Shown here piece after piece: positions 26,668 through 36,490 of a stretch of DNA of 64,000 bases. Each line of letters begins with the position of its first letter. The first letter of the stretch is position 1. The notes beneath the pieces are model-generated. The model was not told where the DNA came from. It saw only the letters and a program-made list of their open reading frames with translations, and ran no database searches. Origin of the DNA: DAHUXN01 sp963729815 (GTDB lineage Bacteria > Acidobacteriota > Terriglobia > Acidiferrales > UBA7541); the NCBI GenBank assembly GCA_963729815.1, contig CAVSPU010000008.1:1-64000 (forward strand), given 5' to 3'. The translations under genes were made by a program, and so were the position numbers.

Positions 26668-27462
26668 TCATCCCTCTCCGGCAATTGAGCCGGCCGATGC
26701 GCGCCGGTTGGAATCTCGTGAAACAAAGCGGCGAACAGAGCGTTGGATCTCACGAGGCGACGACGCATTGCGAAGACCTTCCGGCTTGGCGAGCAAACCT
26801 CGGATCAAATAATCGGCAAAGCCTTCGGCGATTTCCGCAGCAGTCATCAAGCCCTCCGGATTGAACCAGCGCACACTCCAATTCATCGCGCCAAGCATGG
26901 CGCGCGCCGCGAGCGCGGGATCATTGCAGGTGAACTCTCCAGAGCGAATGCCGGCGGAAATCAGCTGGCGCACGCCTCCTTCGTAGCGGTCGCGTTTCGC
27001 AACGAGGGAGCGCTGCAGGTGAGCGGGCAAAGCGCTCGTCAAGAGATGCGCCGCGGAGCCTTCGACTTCGTCAAGGACGCAGCGCAGGTGAGAGATGACG
27101 ACGACACGAAGCCGTTCAGCGATGCTGGTTCGCAAGCGCCGCGCCTTTTTCAGTGCAGCAATCATCCGATCAAGAGAGTTGTCCTGGCAGAAGAAGAGAA
27201 TTTCCTGCTTGCCTCGGAAGTAGTTGTAGAGGTTCGCCGGGGATAGGTCGGCGGCTGCAGCGATATCGCGCATACCGGTTTCGGCAAAACCGTGAACTCG
27301 GAAGTGCTTTCCTGCGGCGCGCAAAATCTCCAGGCGGCGCGCCAGATAGCGTCTCCGCAGAGGGCCATTGCGTTGATTTCTTACGCGAGCGCTCGGCAAT
27401 TCAGCTTTGCTCCCAGGATGAATTGCATTCTCCGCGGCCGGTGCCATCTCCAGAGGTACCAT
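26668..27462 (-). CDS. TetR-family regulator of the hcr genes
   Basis: A 264-residue TetR-family repressor. The HTH is at about residues 43-90 (ILRAAGKHFRVHGFAETGMRDIAAAADLS, then the PANLYNYFRGKQEIL recognition segment). The C-terminal ligand domain resembles regulators of CoA-thioester metabolism such as the KstR2/FadR group. Upstream of its start lie two near-identical palindromes, which probably are its operators, so it would repress itself and hcrCAB. The ligand may be 4-hydroxybenzoyl-CoA or benzoyl-CoA (inference from context). N-terminus is uncertain; a Met five codons in is an alternative. Confidence 0.83.
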   Translation of the reverse strand: MVPLEMAPAAENAIHPGSKAELPSARVRNQRNGPLRRRYLARRLEILRAAGKHFRVHGFAETGMRDIAAAADLSPANLYNYFRGKQEILFFCQDNSLDRMIAALKKARRLRTSIAERLRVVVISHLRCVLDEVEGSAAHLLTSALPAHLQRSLVAKRDRYEGGVRQLISAGIRSGEFTCNDPALAARAMLGAMNWSVRWFNPEGLMTAAEIAEGFADYLIRGLLAKPEGLRNASSPREIQRSVRRFVSRDSNRRASAGSIAGEG

Positions 27463-27488
27463 GATCGTTCGAGGCGTGTCAATGTTTT

Positions 27489-27522
27489 CTGAACGAATGT
27501 TCAGTAAACGAACAAATGTTCG
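27489..27522. promoter_or_regulatory. Tandem palindromic operators, probable TetR binding sites
   Basis: Two inverted repeats, CTGAAC-GAAT-GTTCAG (27489-27504) and CGAAC-AAAT-GTTCG (27509-27522), share the core GAACRAATGTTC. Their centres are 19 bases apart, about two helical turns. They lie 27-60 bases upstream of the TetR gene in a gap of only about 90 bases. The arrangement suits cooperative binding of two TetR dimers over the promoter of the regulator-hcrCAB unit. Confidence 0.72.
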
Positions 27523-27551
27523 TAGAAGGACATAGGTAGCCGGCTTCGCAG

Positions 27552-28808
27552 TTAGTGGTTGGGCGGGGGGACGGGATGCGCCGTGACGCCCTGCGCGAGT
27601 ATTTTCAAGTTTATGCTTTCATCAGCGGCTTGCTCGGGAGTCACGAGCGCGCCGGCCGCGAGGAGCTTTCGTCCAATCATGTGGTCCAGAGGGCGATTGA
27701 TTGAATCGATGGCCACGAGGCGGGTTCCTCGAAAATAAAAGACGGAGAGTTTGCCGCTTTCCATGCTGCCACGAGTGATGATGCGATCGTGCCCATGAGA
27801 AATTCCCGCCATCTGCAGTTTTGTATTGAACTGGTCGGTCCAAAACCAAGGCAAGGCGCGGTACGGTTCGCGGCGTCCGGCGATCGCGGCGGCGACGCAT
27901 TGGGCCTGGTCGGCGGCATTTTGTACCGACTCGAGACGGACGCGCGCACCGGCAAAAACACAGGGATGCTCGGCGCAGTCGCCGATGGCGTAAATATTTC
28001 CGTCGCTCGTCTGCAAGTGCTCGTTCACGGCGATTCCATCGGCAATGTTCAGGCCCGCATCCCGCGCCAGCTCGATATTGGGGGCAATGCCGATGCCCAC
28101 AAGTACAAGATCGGCGGGATGCGCAGTGCCGTCGGCCAAGATCACTTTTTCGACTTTGCCTTGCGAGCCGCCAATTTCCGAAACGCGCGCGTTGCATAGG
28201 ATCCTGACGCCGCGGGTGGCATGAAGCGCCTGAAAAAAATCCGAGATGATCGGCGCGACAAGTCGCGACATCAACCGCGGAAGCGTTTCGAACACTGTGA
28301 CCGATTTACCGAGCGAAGCGGCCACGGCGGCGAGTTCGAGTCCGACGAAACCTCCGCCGATGACAGCGACGTCGCGGGAATTCTTGAGCTGCTCTTTCAA
28401 GACAATCGCTTCGCTTAGAGAGCGCAAATACAGGACGCCATCGAATTCAGCCCCAGGGATGGAAAGCATGCGGTTGCGCCCACCGGTCGCCAGCACAAGC
28501 GTGCGATAAGACAAACGATTGCCCGAACACGTAGTGACAATGCGCCCCGCTCTATCGATGGAATCGACTCGCTCATTCACGAGCAAGTCGATTTTATGAT
28601 CCGGATAGAATTTCGCAGGCCGCAGCTCGACGCTTTCCAGGTCCTGAGTTCCGAGCGCGAAACCTTTTGAAAGAGGCGGACGCTGGTAAGGTATCTGCGG
28701 CTCTTCGCCAATCAGCGTGATCGGCTCCAAGTAACCTTCGGCCCGCAATGAAGCCGCGGTCTGGAAACCGGCCTGCCCCGTGCCGACAATGACCGTGCCG
28801 GCGGGCAT
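27552..28808 (-). CDS. NAD(P)H-ferredoxin reductase (rhodocoxin/putidaredoxin reductase type)
   Basis: A 418-residue FAD enzyme. The FAD motif VIVGTGQAGFQTAASLRAEG (~6-25), the NAD(P) motif VIGGGFVGLELAAVAASLGK (~150) and the GDCAEHP segment (~287) are in the order of bacterial oxygenase-coupled ferredoxin reductases. A reductase C-terminal domain follows (FWTDQFNTKLQMAG). The start codon overlaps the ferredoxin stop by one base (TAATG). It would pass electrons from NAD(P)H to the adjacent [2Fe-2S] ferredoxin, and so to BoxB, in place of BoxA. It is unrelated in fold to canonical BoxA, which joins ferredoxin and FNR-like domains. Confidence 0.88.
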   Translation of the reverse strand: MPAGTVIVGTGQAGFQTAASLRAEGYLEPITLIGEEPQIPYQRPPLSKGFALGTQDLESVELRPAKFYPDHKIDLLVNERVDSIDRAGRIVTTCSGNRLSYRTLVLATGGRNRMLSIPGAEFDGVLYLRSLSEAIVLKEQLKNSRDVAVIGGGFVGLELAAVAASLGKSVTVFETLPRLMSRLVAPIISDFFQALHATRGVRILCNARVSEIGGSQGKVEKVILADGTAHPADLVLVGIGIAPNIELARDAGLNIADGIAVNEHLQTSDGNIYAIGDCAEHPCVFAGARVRLESVQNAADQAQCVAAAIAGRREPYRALPWFWTDQFNTKLQMAGISHGHDRIITRGSMESGKLSVFYFRGTRLVAIDSINRPLDHMIGRKLLAAGALVTPEQAADESINLKILAQGVTAHPVPPPNH

Positions 28809-29131
28809 TACCGCTGCCGCTCCGGCAGGCGTACGATGAGGCCGTCAAGATCTTCCGTAACTTTTATTTGGCAACTGAGGCGGCTCGTCGGCTGGCGCTC
28901 CTCGGCAGAGATTTCGAGCACAGCCTCTTCCGTGTCGCTCGCGGCGGGCAGGCGGCTGAAGAAGTTCCCGTCGACAAAAACGTGGCACGTCGAGCACATG
29001 CAAACACCGCCGCATTCAGCGACAATGCCATCGATCCCGTTTTTCAGCGCTGCGGCCATAACGGTGGTGCCCACGGGAACATCAACTTCACGGGAATCGC
29101 CGTCCGCCGACACATAAATGACCTTGGGCAT
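28808..29131 (-). CDS. Adrenodoxin-type [2Fe-2S] ferredoxin
   Basis: A 107-residue ferredoxin with cluster ligands in CGGVCMCSTCH (pattern C-x5-C-x2-C) and the fourth Cys in SRLSCQI, typical of adrenodoxin/putidaredoxin-type proteins that serve monooxygenases. It is followed with a one-base overlap by its likely reductase and preceded by boxB about 145 bases upstream. The likely role is to supply the two electrons BoxB needs to epoxidise benzoyl-CoA. Electron supply to Hcr is less likely, since this ferredoxin type is not strongly reducing. Confidence 0.9.
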   Translation of the reverse strand: MPKVIYVSADGDSREVDVPVGTTVMAAALKNGIDGIVAECGGVCMCSTCHVFVDGNFFSRLPAASDTEEAVLEISAEERQPTSRLSCQIKVTEDLDGLIVRLPERQR

Positions 29132-29275
29132 CTTTTCAGTTGCTCTTTTCTAGTTCACTTGGGATTCTGAAAATCGGGCGCATCCAAGGTGCCAGCTGAT
29201 GCGAGCGCCAAAAATCGCGAGACAAGAGACGCAGCGGTCACCGGCGCCGATACAGCTTTTTCGCAAGCGCGCCAA

Positions 29276-30700
<1,425 letters not shown>

Positions 30701-30739
30701 GGCGATCTCCTCAGAAATTTGCCCGGCTTCGGCCCCGTT

Positions 30740-32422
30740 CTAAACGCGTTCCCAGTTGAACTTTACCGGCGCGCCGGTTCCATAAACTTTCAAAGCGCCA
30801 TTCGCGCCGACGGCATTCGGGCGAACAAAAATCCAGTTTTGCCACGCCGAAAGCCGGCCGAAAACTCGCGTCTCGAGTGTTTCTGTGCCTCCGAAACGAA
30901 GATTTGCTTCGAGCCCGGTCAAGGCATCAGGCGATTGCGCCGTTCGCAGTTCGATCGCCTGGCGAATCTCGTCTTCCCAATCAAGGTCATCCGGCGCAGC
31001 CGTCACCAGTCCCGCTTCGAGGGCTTCCTGAGCCGAAAGCTTCGCGCCGATTCGGGTGTGTAGGGAATCCAATTGGGCGTGGTCCTGATAAAACCGCGCG
31101 GCCAAGCGCGAAAGTTGATTGACCATCGGCAACGGCCCAAAGTTCATTTCCGAAAGCACCAACGTGGCGACGCCGGCGCTTTCCTCGACTTCGTGTATGT
31201 AGATGCGATCGGCGGCGAGCGCCAATTCGAGCAACGTGCCTGCGAAGCATGACGAAGGCTCGACGATGGCGAACATGGAGCGCGAAGTTACGTCGAGCCG
31301 CGCGAATGTCCGGCGGAGCATGCCCAGAACTTCGCGAACGAACCAGTTGGACTGGTGGCTCAAAATAAATTTGTCGATTGCAAGGACGGCGTCGGGATTT
31401 CCAGTGGTTTTGATGATCCAGAGACCCAGTTCCAACTCGCTTGTACGCAGCGTCAGGATGGCGTCGTCCAGCTCGCGGGCCATCTGCAAAGGCCACCACT
31501 CCGCGCCCGCCGCGAGAGCCTTCTCCACGGTGTACCCAGCGTTGGATTCCGGCGCGCGGACGGTTAGCGTCGCGGTTCGCGCCTGCCGGTTCAACTGCAC
31601 GTCCACATATTCGTAGTGCAAACCGGCTTCGTCGGTCGCGCGCTTCAGCGGCGTCAAAGTGATTCCTTTTGCGTCAGCGGGACGATCGCTTTGGCTCGCG
31701 AGCTCGCGCGCCCGTTGCTTCACGTGCTCCGCGAATTGTTGTGGCTTGACGACTTCATCGACTAGCCGCCAATCTTTCGCGCGTTGTCCTCGGACGCCGT
31801 CCGGATTCGTGCAGAACATGTCAGCGTGGTCCCTGCGAACGTGGCGCTTGTCGGTGACGCGCGTGAGGCCTCCCGTGCCCGGCAGAACGCCAAGCAGAGG
31901 AAGCTCCGGCAAGCTGACCGCCGATGAGCGATCGTCGATCAGAATGATTTCATCGCACGCGAGCGCCAGCTCGTAGCCGCCGCCGGCTGTGGTTCCATTG
32001 CAGGCAGCGATGAATTTCAGGCCGGAATGCGCGCTCGAGTCTTCGATTCCGTTTCGCGTTTCGTTGGTGAACTTGCAGAAGTTCACCTTCCAGGCGTGAG
32101 AGGAAAGGCCGAGCATGTATATATTGGCGCCCGAGCAAAACACGCGGTTTTTCGCGCTGCTAATGATCACGGATCCGATTTCGGGATGCTCGAAACGGAT
32201 GCGCTGCAGAGCATCATGCAGCTCGATATCGACGCCGAGATCATAGGAATTGAGCTTCAGTTTGTAACCGGGCCGGATCCCGCCATCTTGCGCGACGTCC
32301 ATGGTCAGCGTGGCTACAGGGCCATCGAACGAAAGCTTCCAGTGCTTGTAGCGCGAAGGATCGGTTTGGTAATTCGGCGCCTCCATGACGGGCTGAGGCT
32401 GTTGGCTTGCGACTGCGTCCAC
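30740..32422 (-). CDS. boxC: 2,3-epoxybenzoyl-CoA dihydrolase (ring-opening)
   Basis: A 560-residue double-length crotonase-fold protein, matching BoxC (about 555). The first crotonase region has RVFCSGANIYMLG and NGTTAGGGYELALACDEI as oxyanion-hole segments; the second, more divergent half has SMFAIVEPSSCFAGTLLELALAADR. It hydrolyses the epoxide, opening the ring and releasing formate to give 3,4-dehydroadipyl-CoA semialdehyde. The start is GTG at 32422 behind AGGAGGAACTC. Gap to boxB is 39 bases, gap from boxR 9 bases. Confidence 0.94.
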   Translation of the reverse strand: MDAVASQQPQPVMEAPNYQTDPSRYKHWKLSFDGPVATLTMDVAQDGGIRPGYKLKLNSYDLGVDIELHDALQRIRFEHPEIGSVIISSAKNRVFCSGANIYMLGLSSHAWKVNFCKFTNETRNGIEDSSAHSGLKFIAACNGTTAGGGYELALACDEIILIDDRSSAVSLPELPLLGVLPGTGGLTRVTDKRHVRRDHADMFCTNPDGVRGQRAKDWRLVDEVVKPQQFAEHVKQRARELASQSDRPADAKGITLTPLKRATDEAGLHYEYVDVQLNRQARTATLTVRAPESNAGYTVEKALAAGAEWWPLQMARELDDAILTLRTSELELGLWIIKTTGNPDAVLAIDKFILSHQSNWFVREVLGMLRRTFARLDVTSRSMFAIVEPSSCFAGTLLELALAADRIYIHEVEESAGVATLVLSEMNFGPLPMVNQLSRLAARFYQDHAQLDSLHTRIGAKLSAQEALEAGLVTAAPDDLDWEDEIRQAIELRTAQSPDALTGLEANLRFGGTETLETRVFGRLSAWQNWIFVRPNAVGANGALKVYGTGAPVKFNWERV

Positions 32423-32431
32423 GAGTTCCTC

Positions 32432-33337
32432 CTACTCCAGATTTGCCTGCCAGGCGGCCTTCAATTTTGCGAAACTCTCATCGACCGAGCTTCCGGAAGT
32501 GTCGATGCACATGTCAGCTTGCCTGTAGAGCGGCTCGCGGGCGTCGAGAATGCGGCGCAAGTCTTCCATGGCTTGATCGTTCCCGGCCATGGCGCGAAAA
32601 TCGCCCTGCGCAATCACGCGCGACATGTGCTCTTCCGGCTGAGCCTTGATCCAGATGGTATAGCAATTGGAAATCAGAAAATCGTAGGTCTCTTTTTCCG
32701 AAACCACGCCGCCTCCGACCGACAGAATCGCATGCGGAAATTCCTTGAGCACACGTTTCAACGTGCGCTTTTCAATCTCGCGATAACCGGATTGCCCATA
32801 GAAAGAAAAAATCTCCGCGAGAGGCATTCCCGCTTCCTTTTCGATTTCGGCGTCCAGTTCGATGAAGGGCGTTTTCATTTCCTCGCTCAGCCGCGAGCCA
32901 AGAGTCGATTTGCCTGCTCCCCGCAGCCCGATCAGGGCGACGCGCATACGGCGCGTTTTTTCTTCCTTGCCGAAGTCGCGCATCAGCCGGGAAACAACGT
33001 CTTCCCGTCGATTGGCGGGAAGGTGCTCCAAGAAGCGTTGAATCAACCGCTTTTCGACTGGCTCGTCCGCCCCCGGAGCGAAAAGTTCGGCGAGCGAAAC
33101 ATGCAGAGCTGCCGTAATCCGGCGCAAGAGCACGATCGACATGTTTCCTTCGCCCACTTCGAGTTGCGCCAAATGGCGTTCGGAAACATCCGCTTCGTGC
33201 GCCATCATCTTGCGCGTCATCCCACGGCGATTGCGCAGTTCGCGGACACGTTTGCCAAGCGAAAGAAGAAAATCGCTCTCCGGAGCTAGCGCGGTTCGTT
33301 CCGGGGTTGTAGCATCAATGTCAGTATGAGTATGCAT
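32432..33337 (-). CDS. boxR: BoxR/BzdR-type regulator: XRE domain fused to shikimate-kinase-like domain
   Basis: About 301 residues from the ATG at 33337 (a TTG at 33388 would add 17). An XRE-type HTH (~25-85; VRELRNRRGMTRKMMAHEADVS) is joined to a shikimate-kinase-like domain with a P-loop GLRGAGKSTLGSRL and downstream FIELDAEIEKEAGM. This pairing defines BzdR and BoxR, which repress benzoate genes and respond to benzoyl-CoA. It heads the leftward box operon and is divergent from boxD, with TGCA-type repeats in the intergenic region. Confidence 0.93.
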   Translation of the reverse strand: MHTHTDIDATTPERTALAPESDFLLSLGKRVRELRNRRGMTRKMMAHEADVSERHLAQLEVGEGNMSIVLLRRITAALHVSLAELFAPGADEPVEKRLIQRFLEHLPANRREDVVSRLMRDFGKEEKTRRMRVALIGLRGAGKSTLGSRLSEEMKTPFIELDAEIEKEAGMPLAEIFSFYGQSGYREIEKRTLKRVLKEFPHAILSVGGGVVSEKETYDFLISNCYTIWIKAQPEEHMSRVIAQGDFRAMAGNDQAMEDLRRILDAREPLYRQADMCIDTSGSSVDESFAKLKAAWQANLE

Positions 33338-33354
33338 CGCCACAATCTCAAGAC

Positions 33355-33370
33355 ATGCAGTATAACGCAT
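33355..33370. promoter_or_regulatory. TGCA-type BoxR operator candidate 1
   Basis: ATGCAGTATAACGCAT: TGCA-N6-CGCA, close to the TGCA-N6-TGCA elements described for BzdR in Azoarcus. It lies just upstream of the boxR start at 33337 (or within the 5' end if the TTG at 33388 is used, which favours the ATG start). A related copy is 84 bases further on. Confidence 0.6.
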
Positions 33371-33438
33371 ATCCATGTGAGCGGACAAGCAGTAGAATGA
33401 GCGTCATGCAAAAAACTATGGATTTAGGCATCGTGAAG

Positions 33439-33453
33439 ATGCAGTATTATGCC
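33439..33453. promoter_or_regulatory. TGCA-type BoxR operator candidate 2
   Basis: ATGCAGTATTATGCC: TGCA-N6-TGCC, 11 of 14 bases identical to the other copy and in the same orientation. It lies about 80 bases upstream of the boxD start. Together the two sites would let BoxR control both divergent transcripts. Confidence 0.6.
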
Positions 33454-33530
33454 GAATCAACCCTCGTTTCTGGCGAGCTGGTTCCAGAGCTGCTGGGAGC
33501 TGGCTGCTGCATTCCACGGGAGGAACGCAC

Positions 33531-35108
33531 GTGAAGCTGCCGAACTACGTATGCGGTGAATGGAAGGAAGGAATGGGCGCCGGAGAAGCGCTTATCGATC
33601 CCGTGACGGGAGATGAGCTGGCGCGCATTTCGTCCCAGGGCGCTGACATGAAGGCGGCTCTCGAGTTCGCGCGTTCGCGCGGCGGACCTGGATTGCAAAG
33701 ATTCTCTTATGGCGAGCGCGCCGACCTGCTGGCCAAGATCGCCGACGTGCTCGCCGCAAATCGTGACGAATACTTTCGCACTTCGCTCCTGAATTCCGGC
33801 ACGACGCAGGCGGACGCGTCGTTTGATGTGGACGGCGCCATTTATACGATGAAGTTCTACGCAAAGGCCGGTCGCTCACTAGCACAAGGGAAAATCCTGA
33901 CGGAAGGCGCGGGGATTCCGCTCTCGAAGACTGGCGCGTTTTCGGGGCAGCATTTCCTCATGCCTCTGAAGGGCGCCGCGATTTTCATCAACGCATTCAA
34001 TTTTCCGGCCTGGGGCTTGTGCGAAAAGGCAGCGGCCGCGCTTATTTCCGGGGTGCCGATTGTAGTCAAGCCGGCCTCGCCAACGGCTTGGCTGACGCAC
34101 CGCATGGTGGAAGACATCGTGAAGGCGGGCCTTTTGCCTCCGGGAGCGATTTCGATCGTTTGCGGTTCCGCGCGCGATCTGCTGGACCATGTTGCTGAAG
34201 GTGACGTCGTTTCCTTCACTGGCTCAGCCGAGACGGCCGCTCGGATTCGCTCGCACGCGAGCATCCTGCGCCACTCGGTCCGCGTCAATATCGAAGCCGA
34301 CAGCATCAACTCCGCGATTCTCGGGCCCGATGTTGCACCTGGAAGCGATTTGTCCGACATATTGGTCGAAGAAGTCGTGCGAGAAATGACGCTGAAAGCT
34401 GGCCAGAAATGCACGGCGATTCGCCGTGTGTTCGTTTTGCGCCAAAATATGAAAGCGATCGGAGAAGCTATTTCGGATCGCTTGCGTTCGATCAAAGTTG
34501 GTAATCCGCGGAATGCAGAAGTGAAAGTGGGACCCGTGGTCAATAAGGCCCAGCAATCGTCCTGCTGGGAGGGGCTGAGGCAATTGAAAAAAGAATGCTC
34601 GGTTATGTTCGGCGGCGATGAGAATTTTCAGCCGACGGATGCCGACGCACAAAAGTCCGCATTCGTGCAACCTACGCTGCTCGCGTGCGAAAATGGCGCG
34701 GATGCGAAGTTCGTTCATGATGTCGAGGTTTTCGGTCCCGCAGCAACCCTTGTCGCCTATGACACGGTTGAGAATCTCATTGCACTCGCGCGCCGTGGTC
34801 AGGGTTCACTTGTGGCTTCGATTTTCTCGAATGACTCGGACTTCTCCCAAAATGTCGTGCTGGGAATCGGCGATCTGCACGGACGTGTGATGGTCATTGA
34901 CTCCGCTGTCGGCAGCCAGCACACGGGTCACGGAAACGTGATGCCCAATTGCTTGCACGGCGGCCCAGGGCGGGCCGGCGGCGGCGAGGAACTCGCCGGT
35001 CTACGCGCGCTGCTGCTCTATCATCGCCGTTTCGTCGTGCAGGGACCGCCCAATTGCATCGCTGATTTGGCGAAACTCTCGTCCGACGCAAGCCTGCTCT
35101 ACTTGTAG
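33531..35108 (+). CDS. boxD: 3,4-dehydroadipyl-CoA semialdehyde dehydrogenase
   Basis: A 525-residue aldehyde dehydrogenase. It has an INAFNFPAWGLCEKAAAAL segment and a VVKPASPTAW cofactor-binding stretch; the catalytic Cys is in the AGQKCTAIRRVFV context, with FTGSAETAARIR before it. The length and the boxR-boxC-boxB neighbourhood point to BoxD, which oxidises the ring-opening product with NADP+. PaaN-like phenylacetate aldehyde dehydrogenases are related, but the crotonase-type hydratase domain is absent here. Start is GTG at 33531 behind GGGAGGA. It is the only box gene on the + strand. Confidence 0.9.
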   Translation: MKLPNYVCGEWKEGMGAGEALIDPVTGDELARISSQGADMKAALEFARSRGGPGLQRFSYGERADLLAKIADVLAANRDEYFRTSLLNSGTTQADASFDVDGAIYTMKFYAKAGRSLAQGKILTEGAGIPLSKTGAFSGQHFLMPLKGAAIFINAFNFPAWGLCEKAAAALISGVPIVVKPASPTAWLTHRMVEDIVKAGLLPPGAISIVCGSARDLLDHVAEGDVVSFTGSAETAARIRSHASILRHSVRVNIEADSINSAILGPDVAPGSDLSDILVEEVVREMTLKAGQKCTAIRRVFVLRQNMKAIGEAISDRLRSIKVGNPRNAEVKVGPVVNKAQQSSCWEGLRQLKKECSVMFGGDENFQPTDADAQKSAFVQPTLLACENGADAKFVHDVEVFGPAATLVAYDTVENLIALARRGQGSLVASIFSNDSDFSQNVVLGIGDLHGRVMVIDSAVGSQHTGHGNVMPNCLHGGPGRAGGGEELAGLRALLLYHRRFVVQGPPNCIADLAKLSSDASLLYL

Positions 35109-35141
35109 CGGCCTGCTTTCATTCCAGTTACACTGCCGCGT

Positions 35142-35846
35142 ATGGCTCAGATTTACACCGGGACGTCTGGGTGGTCGTACCCGAGCTGGAAGCCGAGTTT
35201 TTATCCGGCGAAGCTCGCGTCCGCGAATTTTCTCGGCTACTACGCGACGCGCCTCAACTCTGTTGAAGTGAACTACACGTTTCGGACCCTCCCCACGCAG
35301 AAACTCTTGGCAGGGTGGATCGCTTCCACGCCACCGAATTTCAGATTCACGATTAAGGCGCACCAGATGATCACGCATATCAAGCGCCTGCGCGGCGCGA
35401 GGGAATATCTCTCGCGCTTCCTTGACACGCTGCAGCCGCTGCGCGACGAGAACAGGCTGGGATTGATTCTTTTCCAACTGCCGCCAAATTTTAAGTGTGA
35501 CATTGCGCGGCTCGTTGATTTCATCGACGATCTCCCGCAGGCGGCTCGTTGCACGTTCGAATTCAGGCACGACTCATGGTTTTGCGAGGAAGTTTTCGCG
35601 GCGCTTCGCGCAAGAAACATCGCGCTCTGCTGGGCCGAAAGCGAAAAGCTAGAGACCCCTGAGATTCAGACCGCCGACTTCTCTTGCTTGCGGCTGCGCA
35701 AAGAAAAATACTCGCCCAAGAGGCGCAAATCGATCATATCGAAGATAAGCAAGCTCGTTCACCTGGGCGACGTTTTCGCCTACTTCAAGCATGAAGAAAC
35801 TCCCGACGGCGCACTCTACGCCGAACAAGTACTACGAGAAGCCTAA
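35142..35846 (+). CDS. DUF72-family protein
   Basis: A 234-residue protein with the DUF72 hallmarks: IYTGTSGWSYPSWKPSFYP at the N-terminus, LNSVEVNYTFRTLP, FRFTIKAHQMITH, GLILFQLPPNF and FEFRHDSWF. The fold is a TIM-barrel-like enzyme of unknown reaction. It follows boxD by 33 bases on the same strand, so may be co-transcribed by position alone; DUF72 genes are widespread and I would not tie it to benzoate. C-terminal YFKHEETPDGALYA is also family-typical. Confidence 0.85.
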   Translation: MAQIYTGTSGWSYPSWKPSFYPAKLASANFLGYYATRLNSVEVNYTFRTLPTQKLLAGWIASTPPNFRFTIKAHQMITHIKRLRGAREYLSRFLDTLQPLRDENRLGLILFQLPPNFKCDIARLVDFIDDLPQAARCTFEFRHDSWFCEEVFAALRARNIALCWAESEKLETPEIQTADFSCLRLRKEKYSPKRRKSIISKISKLVHLGDVFAYFKHEETPDGALYAEQVLREA

Positions 35847-36076
35847 CACCCAATGAAGCGGCTTTCTTAGCTCGGACGATTCCGCCCACGTCAAACGCAT
35901 CCACTCATGAGGCGATCTATCTCGCTGAAATGAAGCTATTTACTTAGATCTCGAGCAACTGGTCAGTTCGTGAGCATAGTCCTAAGACTTTCAGTACTTT
36001 TGTACCGGAATTTCGCCCTGAAAAAAGTGACTTCACTCCTATTCACCTTCCGGCCGCCTTCCCCGACAATGGGTTC

Positions 36077-36301
36077 ATGTCAAACACAAGTGCTTTCATC
36101 GGACAAACACAAGTTTGGGGCGACCGGAACTGGTGGTGCGCAGATTGCCGCGTTCCCACGGATCTGGATCGGCATGGGCGCTGCGGCACCTGCGGGTCAG
36201 ACGCGGTGGACGTGATGATGCGGCCGAATAACTTGGGGAAACAGATCCATTCGACGGCCATGGTTTTTCAGGGTCTGTCGCAATTCGTCCCCGTGGCTTA
36301 A
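36077..36301 (+). CDS. Small zinc-ribbon protein of unknown function
   Basis: A 74-residue reading frame. It contains CADC and CGTC, 11 residues apart (CxxC-x11-CxxC), consistent with a zinc ribbon, followed by a hydrophobic/neutral tail. There is no clear ribosome-binding site and the region is otherwise gene-poor, so expression is uncertain. I do not recognise a function. Confidence 0.5.
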   Translation: MSNTSAFIGQTQVWGDRNWWCADCRVPTDLDRHGRCGTCGSDAVDVMMRPNNLGKQIHSTAMVFQGLSQFVPVA

Positions 36302-36490
36302 TTCTCCGCATTTAGGCCACTTCCCCCACCAGAAAAGCGCCTTCGGTCAACGCTGGTCGTACGTGTGTGAGCCGACACGCGAAAATCGCATCTTGCTCAG
36401 GCCCGACGCGTGCGAAGGAAGATTGATCAGTGCATTTTGCGCGCGATGTTCACCTGAGCGACGTGAACCGGATAGTTTTTTGTGTCGAGG

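Noticed and set aside
26099..26671. Extension of hcrA upstream by 191 codons
   Set aside because: It reads through hcrC in another phase; the extra peptide is Arg/Ser-rich and unlike the family. The start at 26098 is used.
27460..27490. TTGACA on the minus strand next to the TetR start as a -35 box
   Set aside because: A -10 box at proper distance would fall inside the coding region and does not resemble TATAAT.
32027..33289. A 420-residue open frame antisense to boxC and boxR
   Set aside because: It covers two well-identified genes on the other strand and shows no family motif.
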